DNA from: Janibacter sp. CX7
GTDB lineage: Bacteria; Actinomycetota; Actinomycetes; Actinomycetales; Dermatophilaceae
Assembly: GCF_024362365.1 (NCBI RefSeq)
Contig: NZ_CP101464.1
Span: 1,054,001-1,118,000 of the forward strand
Direction: 5' to 3'
DNA: 64,000 nt
In this document: positions 1 through 9,337 of the stretch, in pieces
How the letters are laid out: each line of letters opens with the position of its first letter
Position numbering within the stretch: the stretch's first letter is position 1
Notes under the pieces: generated by a model
What the model was told of the DNA's origin: nothing
Database searches by the model: none
What the model saw: the letters and a program-made list of their open reading frames with translations, nothing else
Translations under genes and position numbers: made by a program

Positions 1-2
1 TG

Positions 3-665
3 CGCAAGCTCGTCGTCACCGCGAGCGGCGGGCCCTTCCGCGGCATGGACCGCGACGCGCTGCGCGAGGTGACGCCGGAGGCGGCGCTCAAGCACCCGAA
101 CTTCGCGATGGGGCGGGTCATCACGACCAACAGCGCGACGCTCGTCAACAAGGGGCTCGAGCTCATCGAGGCGCACCTGCTCTTCGACGTGCCGATGGAC
201 CGCATCGAGGCCGTCGTCCACCCGCAGCAGATCATCCACTCGATGGTCGAGTTCCACGACGGTGCGGTCATCGCCCAGCTCGGGCTGCCGACGATGCTCG
301 CGCCGATCGCGCTCGGCCTGTCGTGGCCGGAGCGGCTCACCGACGTCGAGACCCCTGTCGACTGGACGCAGGCGCAGGACTGGCGCTTCGAGCCGCTCGA
401 CGACGAGGCCTTCCCCGCCGTGCGGCTCGCCCAGCAGGTCGGTGCCGCCGGTGGCACCCACCCGGCCGTCTACAACGCGGCCAACGAGGTCGGGGTCGAC
501 GCCTTCCACGACGGCGAGTGCCGCTTCACCGACATCGTCGACACGATCGAGCGGGTGCTGCAGCGGCACGACGACGCGCGCTTCGACGCGCACACCGTCG
601 AGGGCGTGCTCGCGGCGGACGCCTGGGCGCGGGACGAGGCCCGGTCGGTCCTCAGGACCGCGTGA
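3..665 (+). CDS. dxr: 1-deoxy-D-xylulose 5-phosphate reductoisomerase, 3' part
   Basis: C-terminal about 220 residues of DXR, the NADPH-dependent enzyme that converts DXP to MEP, the second step of the non-mevalonate isoprenoid pathway (cytosol). The frame is open from base 3 at the window edge, so the start lies upstream. Visible family signatures are TASGGPF near the left edge, then ALKHPNF, a GRVITTNSATLVNKGLE-type stretch (metal/substrate loop), the VHPQQIIHSMVEF segment, and the C-terminal helical domain with HPAVYNAANEVGV. It lies 12 nt ahead of the site-2 protease gene and two genes ahead of ispG, another enzyme of the same pathway; the same order is known in mycobacteria. Only the truncation by the window edge is odd. 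Confidence 0.95.
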   Translation, partial: RKLVVTASGGPFRGMDRDALREVTPEAALKHPNFAMGRVITTNSATLVNKGLELIEAHLLFDVPMDRIEAVVHPQQIIHSMVEFHDGAVIAQLGLPTMLAPIALGLSWPERLTDVETPVDWTQAQDWRFEPLDDEAFPAVRLAQQVGAAGGTHPAVYNAANEVGVDAFHDGECRFTDIVDTIERVLQRHDDARFDAHTVEGVLAADAWARDEARSVLRTA

Positions 666-677
666 GACGATCAGACC

Positions 678-2006
678 ATGCTGCTCTACGTGCTGGGGGT
701 CCTGCTTGCCGTCGTGGGCATCGCCCTGTCGATCGCCCTGCACGAGATCGGCCACCTCGTCCCGGCGAAGAAGTTCGGCCTGCGGGTGCCGCAGTACATG
801 GTCGGCTTCGGCCCGACGGTCTGGTCGCGTCGCCGCGGCGAGACGGAGTACGGCGTCAAGGCGATCCCGCTGGGCGGCTACATCCGGATGATCGGCATGT
901 TCCCGCCGGCCCAGGACGGGCGGGTGCGCACCACGAGCACCGGGCGGATGAGCCAGCTCGTCGACGAGGCTCGGCAGCAGAGCTTCGAGGAGGTCCGCCC
1001 CGAGGACGAGGGCCGGATGTTCTACCAGCTGCCGATCTGGAAGCGGGTCGTCATCATGATGGGCGGTCCGGTGATGAACCTGCTCATCGCGCTCGTCGTC
1101 CTCGGCGGCATCTGGACGATGAGCGGCATCGCCGTGACGACGACGACCGTGGCGTCGGTCAACGAGTGCGTCGACATCAAGCAGATGGGGCAGCAGGCGG
1201 CCGACGAGTGCACCTCCGACATGCCCGTCGCGCCGGCCAACGAGGCCGGGCTCAAGCCGGGTGACCGGATCACCGAGATCAACGGCCGGCCCGTCTCGAC
1301 GTGGGCCGACGTCCGCGGCGCGATCCGGGCCAACCTGGACAAGCCGCTGACGATGACGGTCGAGCGTGACGGGGCGGCCAAGGAGCTCGAGGCCGACCCG
1401 ATCGTCCTCGACATGCCCGTCTACGACGACAACGGCGCACCGCAGACCGATGCCTCGGGCACGGTGCGCACCGAGCGCGCCGGCTTCCTCGGCGCGAGCC
1501 CGACCCAGGAGATGCAGAAGCAGTCGATCACCGCCGTGCCCGGGCTCTTCGGGGACCAGCTCGGCGACACCTACGGGCTGCTCGTGCGCATCCCGCAGAA
1601 GCTCGTCGGCGTCGCGCAGGCGGCCTTCGGCAGCAGCGAGCGCGACCCCAACGGCCCGATGTCGGTCGTCGGGGTCGGACGGGTCGCCGGTGAGGTCGCC
1701 AGCTCCGACGTCTTCGGCGACACCAAGGACAAGGCGATCCTCCTGCTCAGCCTCCTCGGCGGGCTCAACCTCGTGCTCTTCGCCTTCAACACCGTGCCGC
1801 TGCTGCCGCTCGACGGCGGCCACGTCGCCGGCGCGCTGTGGGAGGCGGTCAAGAAGGGCTGGGCCAGGCTGCGCGGCCTGCCCGACCCCGGACCCGTCGA
1901 CGTCGCCAAGGCGCTGCCGCTGGCCTATGTCGTCGCCATCGCCTTCCTCGGCATGACCCTGCTGCTCGTCTACGCCGACATCGTCAAGCCGGTGAAGCTG
2001 ACCTGA
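678..2006 (+). CDS. rip1: RseP/Rip1-type site-2 intramembrane zinc protease (M50B)
   Basis: Membrane metalloprotease of the RseP/Rip1 family, 442 aa, which cuts anti-sigma factors and other membrane substrates inside the bilayer. The zinc motif HEIGH lies at residues 22-26 in the first transmembrane helix. A PDZ domain follows around residues 185-250 (GLKPGDRITEINGRPV). The second active-site motif, FNTVPLLPLDGGH, lies in a late membrane helix near residues 370-380. Helices at about 1-25, 120-145, 350-375 and the C-terminus fit the usual four-helix layout. The ATG is 12 nt after dxr, so co-transcription is likely. The position between dxr and ispG matches mycobacterial rip1; the symbol is given by that orthology. 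Confidence 0.93.
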   Translation: MLLYVLGVLLAVVGIALSIALHEIGHLVPAKKFGLRVPQYMVGFGPTVWSRRRGETEYGVKAIPLGGYIRMIGMFPPAQDGRVRTTSTGRMSQLVDEARQQSFEEVRPEDEGRMFYQLPIWKRVVIMMGGPVMNLLIALVVLGGIWTMSGIAVTTTTVASVNECVDIKQMGQQAADECTSDMPVAPANEAGLKPGDRITEINGRPVSTWADVRGAIRANLDKPLTMTVERDGAAKELEADPIVLDMPVYDDNGAPQTDASGTVRTERAGFLGASPTQEMQKQSITAVPGLFGDQLGDTYGLLVRIPQKLVGVAQAAFGSSERDPNGPMSVVGVGRVAGEVASSDVFGDTKDKAILLLSLLGGLNLVLFAFNTVPLLPLDGGHVAGALWEAVKKGWARLRGLPDPGPVDVAKALPLAYVVAIAFLGMTLLLVYADIVKPVKLT

Positions 2007-2039
2007 CGCGCCAGTGGCGGGACCCGGAGGGGTCCTCGG

Positions 2040-2105
2040 TCAGCCTGGCGGCGTTGATGCCACCTGGTCGCCCTTCTCCGGGCAACCGGGTGGCGCCAAT
2101 GCTGA
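2040..2105. terminator. long imperfect hairpin after rip1
   Basis: A 66-nt imperfect palindrome begins 34 nt after the rip1 stop. The inner arms are 2059-2073 and 2080-2094 (15 nt, one G-U pair and one mismatch, loop TTCTCC). Outer arms starting TCAGC at 2040 and ending GCTGA at 2105 extend the stem with bulges. There is no T-run, as is usual in high-GC actinobacteria. It probably ends the dxr-rip1 transcript; a structured-RNA role cannot be excluded. Confidence 0.55.
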
Positions 2106-2211
2106 CAGGTGACAGCGACGCTGCCGAGCCCTGCGCGCATCGTCCGAGTTCTCCGGCCCAGTGCGTGGTGTCGAGGCGTCAGCCGTGGACAGACTTCGCA
2201 CCGCCACCGGT

Positions 2212-2250
2212 GGCTGAGGTGCGACGAGCGCAGCGAGGAGCCTCGAAGCC
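2212..2250. repeat. palindromic intergenic repeat, copy 1
   Basis: Imperfect palindrome between rip1 and ispG: GAGGTG arm, a core GCGACGAGCGCAGCGAGGAG, then a CCTCGAAG arm. The layout (GAGGTG or GAGGAGG arm, GC-rich self-complementary core, TCGAAG or TCGAGA arm) recurs at 3453-3490, 21454-21490 and 32586-32630. The rest of the 288-nt gap holds the rip1 hairpin and the ispG promoter; no other gene was seen in it. Confidence 0.5.
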
Positions 2251-2282
2251 GAGGCCACAGCGGACATCCAGCGTCGAGGTCG

Positions 2283-2288
2283 CATAAT
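2283..2288 (+). promoter_or_regulatory. -10 box of a leaderless ispG promoter
   Basis: CATAAT ends 6 nt before the ispG ATG (A at 2295), so transcription starting 7 nt after the box would begin at the start codon itself. A GGAGG at 2289-2293 is only 1 nt from the ATG, too close to serve as a Shine-Dalgarno. Leaderless initiation is the better reading. Confidence 0.55.
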
Positions 2289-2294
2289 GGAGGC

Positions 2295-3452
<1,158 letters not shown>

Positions 3453-3490
3453 TCCTTCGAGACGGCCGCGGGCGGCCTCCTCAGGGACCG
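3453..3490. repeat. palindromic intergenic repeat, copy 2
   Basis: Starts one base after the ispG stop: CCTTCGAGACGG, a GCC/GGC-rich palindromic core, then CCTCCTCAGGGA. Read on the minus strand its core GGAGGCCGCCCGCGGCCG (18 nt) is identical to that of the copy inside cobI-cobJ at 32586-32630. It may double as the ispG terminator. Confidence 0.65.
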
Positions 3491-3509
3491 GAGAGGGGTG
3501 CTCGGCGTC

Positions 3510-3515
3510 TAGGCT
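3510..3515 (+). promoter_or_regulatory. -10 box of a leaderless promoter
   Basis: TAGGCT ends 6 nt before the GTG at 3522, the same leaderless spacing as at ispG. No Shine-Dalgarno is suitably placed. Confidence 0.5.
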
Positions 3516-3521
3516 GACGGG

Positions 3522-4367
3522 GTGCTGCGGACCCGCAACCCCACCCGTCTGCTCGGGGTCGACGACGTCGACGCCGCGCTGGACCTGTGTGCGCAGGACC
3601 CCGCGGCCAATGTCTTCGTCGCCAGCCGGATCCTTGACGGGGGGCTGGGCGCCGGGTCGACGGCCGCCTACGGGTGGTTCGACGACGGGCGACTCGAGTC
3701 CTTCGTGTGGACGGTGGCCAATGTCGTGCCGGTCGGCACCTCCGCGGCGAGCTGGGGGCCGCTCGCGGCCCAGGTGCGCAAGGTCCGTCGACGGTGCGCG
3801 TCCTTCCTCGGTCCCCGCGACCAGGTGGCCGGCCTGTGGGGACACACGCGGCTCGACTTCCCGCAGCCGCGGGCGGTGCGCGCGGCGCAGCCGCTCATGG
3901 GCACGCGCACGCCCCCCTCGCAGCTGGGCATCACGCTCGACCCGAGGGTGCGGCCGGCGACCGTCGACGAGGTCGACATCGTGCTGCCGGCCGCCGAGCA
4001 CATGTTCACCCAGGAGATCGGCTACCGGCCCTACACCGGCAACCCGGCCTTCTACCGCGACTCGATCTGGCGGCTCATCCGCGGCGGGCGCACCTATGTC
4101 GTCGTCGAGAACGGCCGGGTGATCTTCAAGGCCGATGTCGGGTCGATCGGTCTGGGCACCATGCAGATCCAGGGCGTCTGGGTCACCCCGGAGCTGCGCG
4201 GGCAGGGCCTCGCGGCCGGCCTCATGGCCGCGGCCCTCGAGCAGGCGATGAGCGACCACGCCCCCTTCGCCACGCTCTACGTCAACGACTTCAACGCGCC
4301 GGCGCTGGCGACCTATCGCCGCATCGGCATGGAGCGTCTCGGCACCTTCTCGACGATCCTCTTCTGA
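3522..4367 (+). CDS. GNAT acetyltransferase with DUF4081 N-terminal domain
   Basis: 281-aa protein. The N-terminal half matches the DUF4081 style found only with GNAT domains in actinobacteria, and the C-terminal half (about residues 145-281) is a GNAT fold with the acetyl-CoA loop VTPELRGQGLAAGLM and the late strand LYVNDFNAPALATYRRIGM. The acceptor is unknown. The location directly after ispG matches the mycobacterial acetyltransferase next to gcpE, so the neighbourhood is conserved. The GTG start at 3522 is chosen for the TAGGCT box 7 nt upstream and because the reading frame begins there. Confidence 0.85.
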   Translation: MLRTRNPTRLLGVDDVDAALDLCAQDPAANVFVASRILDGGLGAGSTAAYGWFDDGRLESFVWTVANVVPVGTSAASWGPLAAQVRKVRRRCASFLGPRDQVAGLWGHTRLDFPQPRAVRAAQPLMGTRTPPSQLGITLDPRVRPATVDEVDIVLPAAEHMFTQEIGYRPYTGNPAFYRDSIWRLIRGGRTYVVVENGRVIFKADVGSIGLGTMQIQGVWVTPELRGQGLAAGLMAAALEQAMSDHAPFATLYVNDFNAPALATYRRIGMERLGTFSTILF

Positions 4368-4382
4368 GACCTCCGCCCGCGG

Positions 4383-5354
4383 TCAGAGGGTGAAGACGAT
4401 CTTGCCGACCTGCTCGCCGTCGATCATCTGCGCGAAGCCGTCGCGGGCCTGCTCGATCGGCATCGTCGCGTGCACGAGCGGTCGGGTGCCGGTCGACCGG
4501 AGCATCTGGACGAGCTGGCCGAGCTCGTCGCGGGTGCCCATCGTCGAGCCGATGACGCTCAGCTGGAGGAAGAAGGTGTGGGTGAGCATCGCGTCGTCGA
4601 CCTGCGGTCCGCTCGTCGTGCCGGCGATGACGATCCGACCACCGGGGCGAAGGGAGCGGATCGAGTGCTGCCAGGTCGCGCGGCCGACGGTCTCCATGAC
4701 GGCGTCGACCTTGACCGGCAGGCGCTCGCCGGACTCGACGACCTCGTGCGCCCCCATCTCCAGGGCCCGGGCCCGCTTGTCGGCGCTGCGCGAGGTCGCG
4801 TAGACCCGCAGGCCGGCCGCCCGGGCGAGGATGATCAGGGCCGTCGAGACCCCGCCCCCGACGCCCTGGACGAGGACGGACTCGCCGGGCCGCAGGCCGC
4901 CGCGGACGAAGAGCATGCGATAGGCGGTGAGCCACGCCGTCGGCAGGCACGCCGCCTCGACCAGGCTCAGCCCGTCGGGCTTGGGCACGAGGTTGCGGCG
5001 CGGCACGACGACGGTGTCGGCGAAGGTGCCCTGGTAGCGCTCGGACAGCAGCGAGCGGCGCGGGTCGGTCGTCTCGTCGGCGCCCGTGAACCCCGGGTCG
5101 TTGATGACCGCGTGGACGACGACCTCGTTGCCCTCCTCGTCGATGCCCGCGGCGTCGCAGCCGAGGATCATCGGCAGGGCGTCGGCCGAGAGCCCCTGAC
5201 CCCGCAGCGACCACACGTCGTGGTGGTTGAGGGCGGCGGCCTTGACGGTGACCCGCGCCCACCCCTCCGGCGCCTGTGGCTCGGGTCGCTCGCCGACGAC
5301 GAGCCCGGCGAGCGGGTCCTTGCTGTTGATGCTCTCGGCGTACACGGCGCGCAT
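4383..5354 (-). CDS. zinc-independent MDR alcohol dehydrogenase / quinone oxidoreductase
   Basis: Medium-chain dehydrogenase/reductase, 323 aa from the ATG at 5354. The GroES-like N-terminal half contains the VKAAALNHHDVW segment and the G-D-A sequence ILGCDAAGI. The Rossmann nucleotide loop is VQGVGGGVSTALI, followed by ATSRSADK, which suggests NADPH preference. The structural-zinc Cys cluster is absent, so it is closer to quinone-oxidoreductase-like MDRs than to zinc alcohol dehydrogenases. Substrate unknown. The start at 5354 (MRAVYAES) is chosen over an in-frame codon 45 nt upstream because it begins at the conserved first strand and has AGGGAG 5 nt before it. Convergent with the GNAT gene. 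Confidence 0.85.
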   Translation of the reverse strand: MRAVYAESINSKDPLAGLVVGERPEPQAPEGWARVTVKAAALNHHDVWSLRGQGLSADALPMILGCDAAGIDEEGNEVVVHAVINDPGFTGADETTDPRRSLLSERYQGTFADTVVVPRRNLVPKPDGLSLVEAACLPTAWLTAYRMLFVRGGLRPGESVLVQGVGGGVSTALIILARAAGLRVYATSRSADKRARALEMGAHEVVESGERLPVKVDAVMETVGRATWQHSIRSLRPGGRIVIAGTTSGPQVDDAMLTHTFFLQLSVIGSTMGTRDELGQLVQMLRSTGTRPLVHATMPIEQARDGFAQMIDGEQVGKIVFTL

Positions 5355-5448
5355 CGGTGCGCTCCCTTCGATCGGGGACGATGCGCCCCACTCTGCCACC
5401 GGGCACTAGCGTGGGCATCACCGACTGTTCCCGAGCAAGGAGCTGCGC

Positions 5449-7194
5449 ATGGGCACCATCGCCGACAACGTCATCGCGACCCTGAAGGCCAACGGGGTCA
5501 CCCGTGCCTACGGCGTGCCGGGGGACTCGCTCAACGGATTCACCGAGGCCATGCGGCGTGACGGCGGCATCACCTGGCGGCTCGTGCGGCACGAGGAGTC
5601 GGCCGCCTTCGCCGCGGCCGCCGACGCCGAGCTGACCGGTGAGCTCGCGGTCGTCCTCGGCTCGTGCGGCCCCGGCAACCTGCACCTCATCAACGGTCTC
5701 TTCGACGCCCAGCGCAGCCGGGTGCCGGTCCTGGCGATCGCCGCGCAGATCCCCAGTGCCGAGATCGGCAGCGGCTACTTCCAGGAGACGCACCCGCAGG
5801 AGATCTTCCGCGAGTGCAGCGTGTGGGCCGAGATGGTCACCGACGCCTCGCAGATGCCGCGGATGCTCGAGACGGCCATGCGCGCGGCGATCCAGGAGCG
5901 CGGTGTCGCCGTGCTCGTCGTGCCCGGGGACGTCGCCCAGACCGAGGCCACCGACGAGCGGGTCACCGTCGTCGAGCGGGCCCGCGCCCGGGTCGTGCCC
6001 GCCGCCGACCAGCTCGAGCGGGCCGCGCAGCTGCTCGGCGCCTCGCGCCGGACCACCCTGCTCGTCGGCGCCGGCGCCGCCGGTGCGAAGGCCGACGTCC
6101 TCGCCCTCGCGGACGTGCTCGCGGCACCGGTGGTGCACACCCTTCGCTCCAAGCAGGAGATCGAGGGGGACAACCCCTTCGACGTCGGGCTCACCGGGCT
6201 GCTCGGCTTCGCCTCGGGCTACCGCGCGATGGACGAGGCCGACACCGTGCTCATGCTCGGCACCGACTTCCCGTACCGGCAGTTCTACCCGCAGGACGCG
6301 ACCTACATCCAGGTCGACCTGCGCGGCGAGCACCTCGGGCGGCGCGTGCCGCTCGACCTCGGGCTCGTCGGCGACGTCGGCGACACGGTGCGGGCGCTGC
6401 TGCCGCTGCTGCAGCCGGCGAGCGACCGCAAGCACCTCGAGGACTCGGTCAAGCACTACCGCAAGACGCGCGACAAGCTCGACGAGCTGGCCGAGCCGCC
6501 GAAGAAGGGGCTGCTCGGGGGCCGCAAGCACCAGGCGATCCACCCGCAGTACCTCGCCCGGCTCGTCGACGAGATCGCCTCCGACGACGCGGTCTTCATC
6601 CCCGACGTCGGCTCGCCGGTCGTCTACGCCGCCCGCTACCTCGAGTGCCGGGGAGACCGCCGGCTCATCGGTTCCTTCATCCACGGGTCGATGGCCAATG
6701 CCGTGCCGCAGGCCGTCGGCGCCCAGCTCGCCCAGCCGGAGCGCCAGGTCGTCACGCTGAGCGGCGACGGCGGCCTGGCGATGCTCATGGGCGAGCTGCT
6801 CACGGTGCGCCAGCACGACCTGCCGATCAAGATCGTCGTGCTCAACAACTCGTCGCTCAACTTCGTCGAGCTGGAGATGAAGGCCGCCGGTCTGCCGGGC
6901 TTCGGCACCGACCTCGACAACCCCGACTTCTCGCAGGTCGCCGAGGCCTGCGGCATCAAGGGCTGGCGGGTCACGGAGGCCGAGGACCTCGAGGGCAGCC
7001 TGCGGGAGGCCTTCGCCCACGACGGACCGGCCCTCGTCGACGTCGTCACCGAGCGGCAGGAGCTGACGATCCCGCCGGCGATCTCCGCCGAGCAGGTCAA
7101 GGGCTTCACGCTCTATGCCCTGCGCACCGTGATGTCCGGCCGCGGCGACGAGCTGCTCGACCTGTCGCGGGTCAACCTGCGCCAGATCTTCTAG
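5449..7194 (+). CDS. poxB: thiamine-diphosphate pyruvate dehydrogenase (quinone/cytochrome type), PoxB-like
   Basis: 581-aa ThDP- and FAD-dependent enzyme of the acetolactate synthase/pyruvate oxidase family. PoxB enzymes oxidise pyruvate to acetate and CO2 and pass electrons to the quinone pool at the membrane. The N-terminal PYR domain carries the catalytic Glu in RHEESAAFAAAA (about residue 50) and GSCGPGNLHLINGL. A central FAD/TH3 domain lies at about 190-330. The C-terminal PP domain has the ThDP motif SGDGGLAMLMGELLTV ending with VVLNNSSLNF. AAGGAG lies 6 nt before the ATG. A TAGCGT box at 5407-5412 may be its promoter. The DoxX-like gene follows 11 nt later. Pyruvate as the substrate is inferred from family resemblance; another 2-oxo acid is possible. 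Confidence 0.88.
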   Translation: MGTIADNVIATLKANGVTRAYGVPGDSLNGFTEAMRRDGGITWRLVRHEESAAFAAAADAELTGELAVVLGSCGPGNLHLINGLFDAQRSRVPVLAIAAQIPSAEIGSGYFQETHPQEIFRECSVWAEMVTDASQMPRMLETAMRAAIQERGVAVLVVPGDVAQTEATDERVTVVERARARVVPAADQLERAAQLLGASRRTTLLVGAGAAGAKADVLALADVLAAPVVHTLRSKQEIEGDNPFDVGLTGLLGFASGYRAMDEADTVLMLGTDFPYRQFYPQDATYIQVDLRGEHLGRRVPLDLGLVGDVGDTVRALLPLLQPASDRKHLEDSVKHYRKTRDKLDELAEPPKKGLLGGRKHQAIHPQYLARLVDEIASDDAVFIPDVGSPVVYAARYLECRGDRRLIGSFIHGSMANAVPQAVGAQLAQPERQVVTLSGDGGLAMLMGELLTVRQHDLPIKIVVLNNSSLNFVELEMKAAGLPGFGTDLDNPDFSQVAEACGIKGWRVTEAEDLEGSLREAFAHDGPALVDVVTERQELTIPPAISAEQVKGFTLYALRTVMSGRGDELLDLSRVNLRQIF

Positions 7195-7205
7195 GAGGAG
7201 ACCCG

Positions 7206-7598
7206 ATGACCCGACCCGACCTGCCCACGGCCGGCCTGGCTGCCCTTCTCGTCGGCGGCGGGGTGCTGCACCTCGTGCGCCCCGAGGTCTACGAGCCGAT
7301 CATCCCCGCGCCCCTGAGGGGACGCGCCCGCGAGCTCGTGCTCGTCTCGGGCGTCGCCGAGATCGCCTGCGGCGCAGGGCTGCTCGTGCCGGCCACGCGC
7401 CCGGCCGCGGGCTGGGCGAGCGCCGCACTGCTCCTCGGTGTGCTGCCGGCCAACGTGCAGATGAGCGTCGACCACGGCCGACGGGCCCAGCGCAAGGGCA
7501 CGCCGCAGGCCACGGCCTTCTTCGCGGGGACCCTCGCCCGGCTGCCGCTCCAGTGGCCGCTCGTGCGCACCGCCCTGCGCGCGGCCCGCGGCGGCTGA
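7206..7598 (+). CDS. DoxX-like small membrane protein
   Basis: 130-aa hydrophobic protein with about three to four membrane helices (AALLVGGGVLHLV, LVLVSGVAEIACGAGLLV, WASAALLLGVLPANVQM). The spacing of the helices and the short ANVQMSVDH segment resemble the DoxX family, whose members sit next to oxidoreductases. Starts 11 nt after poxB with GGAGGAG 5-10 nt upstream, so it is probably translated from the same message; a partner role with PoxB is only inferred. A second DoxX protein lies at 14620-15051. Confidence 0.7.
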   Translation: MTRPDLPTAGLAALLVGGGVLHLVRPEVYEPIIPAPLRGRARELVLVSGVAEIACGAGLLVPATRPAAGWASAALLLGVLPANVQMSVDHGRRAQRKGTPQATAFFAGTLARLPLQWPLVRTALRAARGG

Positions 7599-7601
7599 CC
7601 C

Positions 7602-8477
7602 GTGAGCGTGCTGGAGTGGTCGCCCACGACCGCGGACGACATCGACTCGCTCGTCCGCCTCGGGAGGGCCTGTCTCGAGCGCGACGGCGGGCTGCCCGAC
7701 CTCGCCGACCCGCAGCACCTGCGTGACAGCTATCTGACCGACCTGTCGATCTGCGGTCGGGACGAGCTCGGCGACATCGTGGCGGCGGCCGCCATCGGAG
7801 TCAGCTCCGACGGCACCCGCACGGCGACCGGCCTGATCGACCCCGCCGCGATGGGGCAGGGGATCGGGCAGGAGGTCGCCGAGTGGGTCATCGGCCACAG
7901 CGTCGGGCCGGTGCGCTTCGTCCTGGACTCGGTGAGCCCCGAGGGGGAGACCCTCTTCGCCGAGCTCGGTCTGCACCGCGGCTTCGCGGAGTCGATCATG
8001 CGGCACAGCCTGCGCTCCATCCCCTTCGTCGGTCGGCCCGACGACATCGTGACGCTGCCCTTCACCGACGACACCTCCGAGGCCTTCCGCCACGCCTACG
8101 CAGCGTCCTTCGGTGATCAGCCCGGATACAGCGCCGGCAGCTCCCGGGCCTGGGGTCGGTGGCTGCGCGAGCAGCGTGGCTTCCAGCCGGAGGACTCCCG
8201 GGTCGCCATGGACCGCAGCGGCCACGTCGCCGGCTTCGTCACCCTCTCCGACGGCTGGATCGAGGAGGTCGGCGTCGTCCCGGAGTGGCGCGGCCACCGG
8301 CTCGGTGCCCACCTCGTCGCCCGCTCCCTGACGGCCCTCCAGCGGGCCGGCGCCGACGAGGTCTGGCTGGCCGTGGGGTGCGACAACCCCGCCCGGTCGC
8401 TCTACGAGCGCCTCGGCTTCCGGGGCCACGGCACCCGAGCCCTCTACGAGCAGCCGGCCCCCACGACGCGGGACTGA
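7602..8477 (+). CDS. tandem-GNAT acetyltransferase (mycothiol-synthase-like)
   Basis: 291-aa protein with two GNAT-like halves. The N-terminal half is degenerate (AAMGQGIGQEVAEWV). The C-terminal half has the acetyl-CoA loop VVPEWRGHRLGAHLVARSL and the final strand NPARSLYERLGFRGHG. The double-GNAT layout resembles mycothiol synthase, but the conserved mycothiol-synthase tail is not evident and no neighbour points to thiol synthesis. Acceptor unknown. GTG start 3 nt after the DoxX gene, so it is the third cistron of the poxB run. Confidence 0.78.
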   Translation: MSVLEWSPTTADDIDSLVRLGRACLERDGGLPDLADPQHLRDSYLTDLSICGRDELGDIVAAAAIGVSSDGTRTATGLIDPAAMGQGIGQEVAEWVIGHSVGPVRFVLDSVSPEGETLFAELGLHRGFAESIMRHSLRSIPFVGRPDDIVTLPFTDDTSEAFRHAYAASFGDQPGYSAGSSRAWGRWLREQRGFQPEDSRVAMDRSGHVAGFVTLSDGWIEEVGVVPEWRGHRLGAHLVARSLTALQRAGADEVWLAVGCDNPARSLYERLGFRGHGTRALYEQPAPTTRD

Positions 8478-8482
8478 CCACG

Positions 8483-9337
8483 ATGCTCGAGACCCACGAG
8501 GCCCCCTGGCGCAGCCAGGTCTCCTTCGGGCGCCGGATGCGCTACGACCTCAGCGAGATGTGGGGCGACTGGCCCATGGGGTGGAACCGTCTCGGCGTCT
8601 TCTTCGTCGCGCCCATCGGGGTGCCCCTCCTGCTCGTGATCGCGGCCCTGCCGGTCGGGTCGGCATGGGACCGTCTCGGGACCCTCGGCTTCGCCGCCGC
8701 CCTCGGCCTCTACTGGTGCTCGATCTTCTTCCACATGCTGCGCCCCGGTCCGGGGGTGCGGCTGCTCCTCCTCGGGACCTATGTGCTGGGGGCCGCCGGA
8801 GCCGTCCTCGGCGGGCTCGCGCTGCTCACCGTCGCGGTGCTGGGACTCGCCGTCGGCGGCGACGTCGACCTCGGGGCTGGCCTCGTGGGTCTTGGCCTCT
8901 GCGTCGGCGGCGTGTTGTGGGCGCTCTGGTTGCGCACCGAGATCCGGGACGGCCCCCGGGATGCCCGTGCGCACCGGACGCCGGGACCGCCGGGGACGCC
9001 GGTGCCGATGGTGCTGCCGACCAACCCGGAAGCCTCGCAGGTGATCCTGCGGTCGCCCACCGGTGCCGTCGGCACGACCGTCCTCGGCCCGCTGCAGCCG
9101 GCCGCCCCGGTGACCTCCGCCGAAGGAGTCGTCGTGCACTCTCGGGCCGCCGCCCTGCTCGGCGACCCCGGGGGCCGGCTCGTCGTGCCGGCGGACGTCC
9201 CGACCCGACCCGGCCACGTGCTCGTCAGCGAGACCCTCCGCGGCGGGCAGGTGCACTTCCTCGTGCCGCAGTCCGCGCCGCCCCTTGCGATGATGTGGCG
9301 GCACGCCCACCCCGCACCCCCGCAGGAGCATCCGTGA
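8483..9337 (+). CDS. unrecognised four-helix membrane protein with soluble tail
   Basis: 284-aa protein I do not recognise. Residues 1-35 are polar (YDLSEMWGDWPMGWNRL). About four hydrophobic segments follow between residues 35 and 150 (VFFVAPIGVPLLLVIAALPV, FAAALGLYWCSIFFHML, LLLLGTYVLGAAGAVLGGLA, LVGLGLCVGGVLWALWL). The tail of about 130 residues is Pro/Val-rich and soluble (VPMVLPTNPEASQVIL, VVVHSRAAALLGD, HVLVSETLRGGQVHFLVP). The ATG lies 5 nt after the GNAT stop, and the last 4 nt overlap the sirtuin GTG, so it is coupled to the deacylase. The tail may bind something at the cytoplasmic face; no function is assigned. Confidence 0.8.
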   Translation: MLETHEAPWRSQVSFGRRMRYDLSEMWGDWPMGWNRLGVFFVAPIGVPLLLVIAALPVGSAWDRLGTLGFAAALGLYWCSIFFHMLRPGPGVRLLLLGTYVLGAAGAVLGGLALLTVAVLGLAVGGDVDLGAGLVGLGLCVGGVLWALWLRTEIRDGPRDARAHRTPGPPGTPVPMVLPTNPEASQVILRSPTGAVGTTVLGPLQPAAPVTSAEGVVVHSRAAALLGDPGGRLVVPADVPTRPGHVLVSETLRGGQVHFLVPQSAPPLAMMWRHAHPAPPQEHP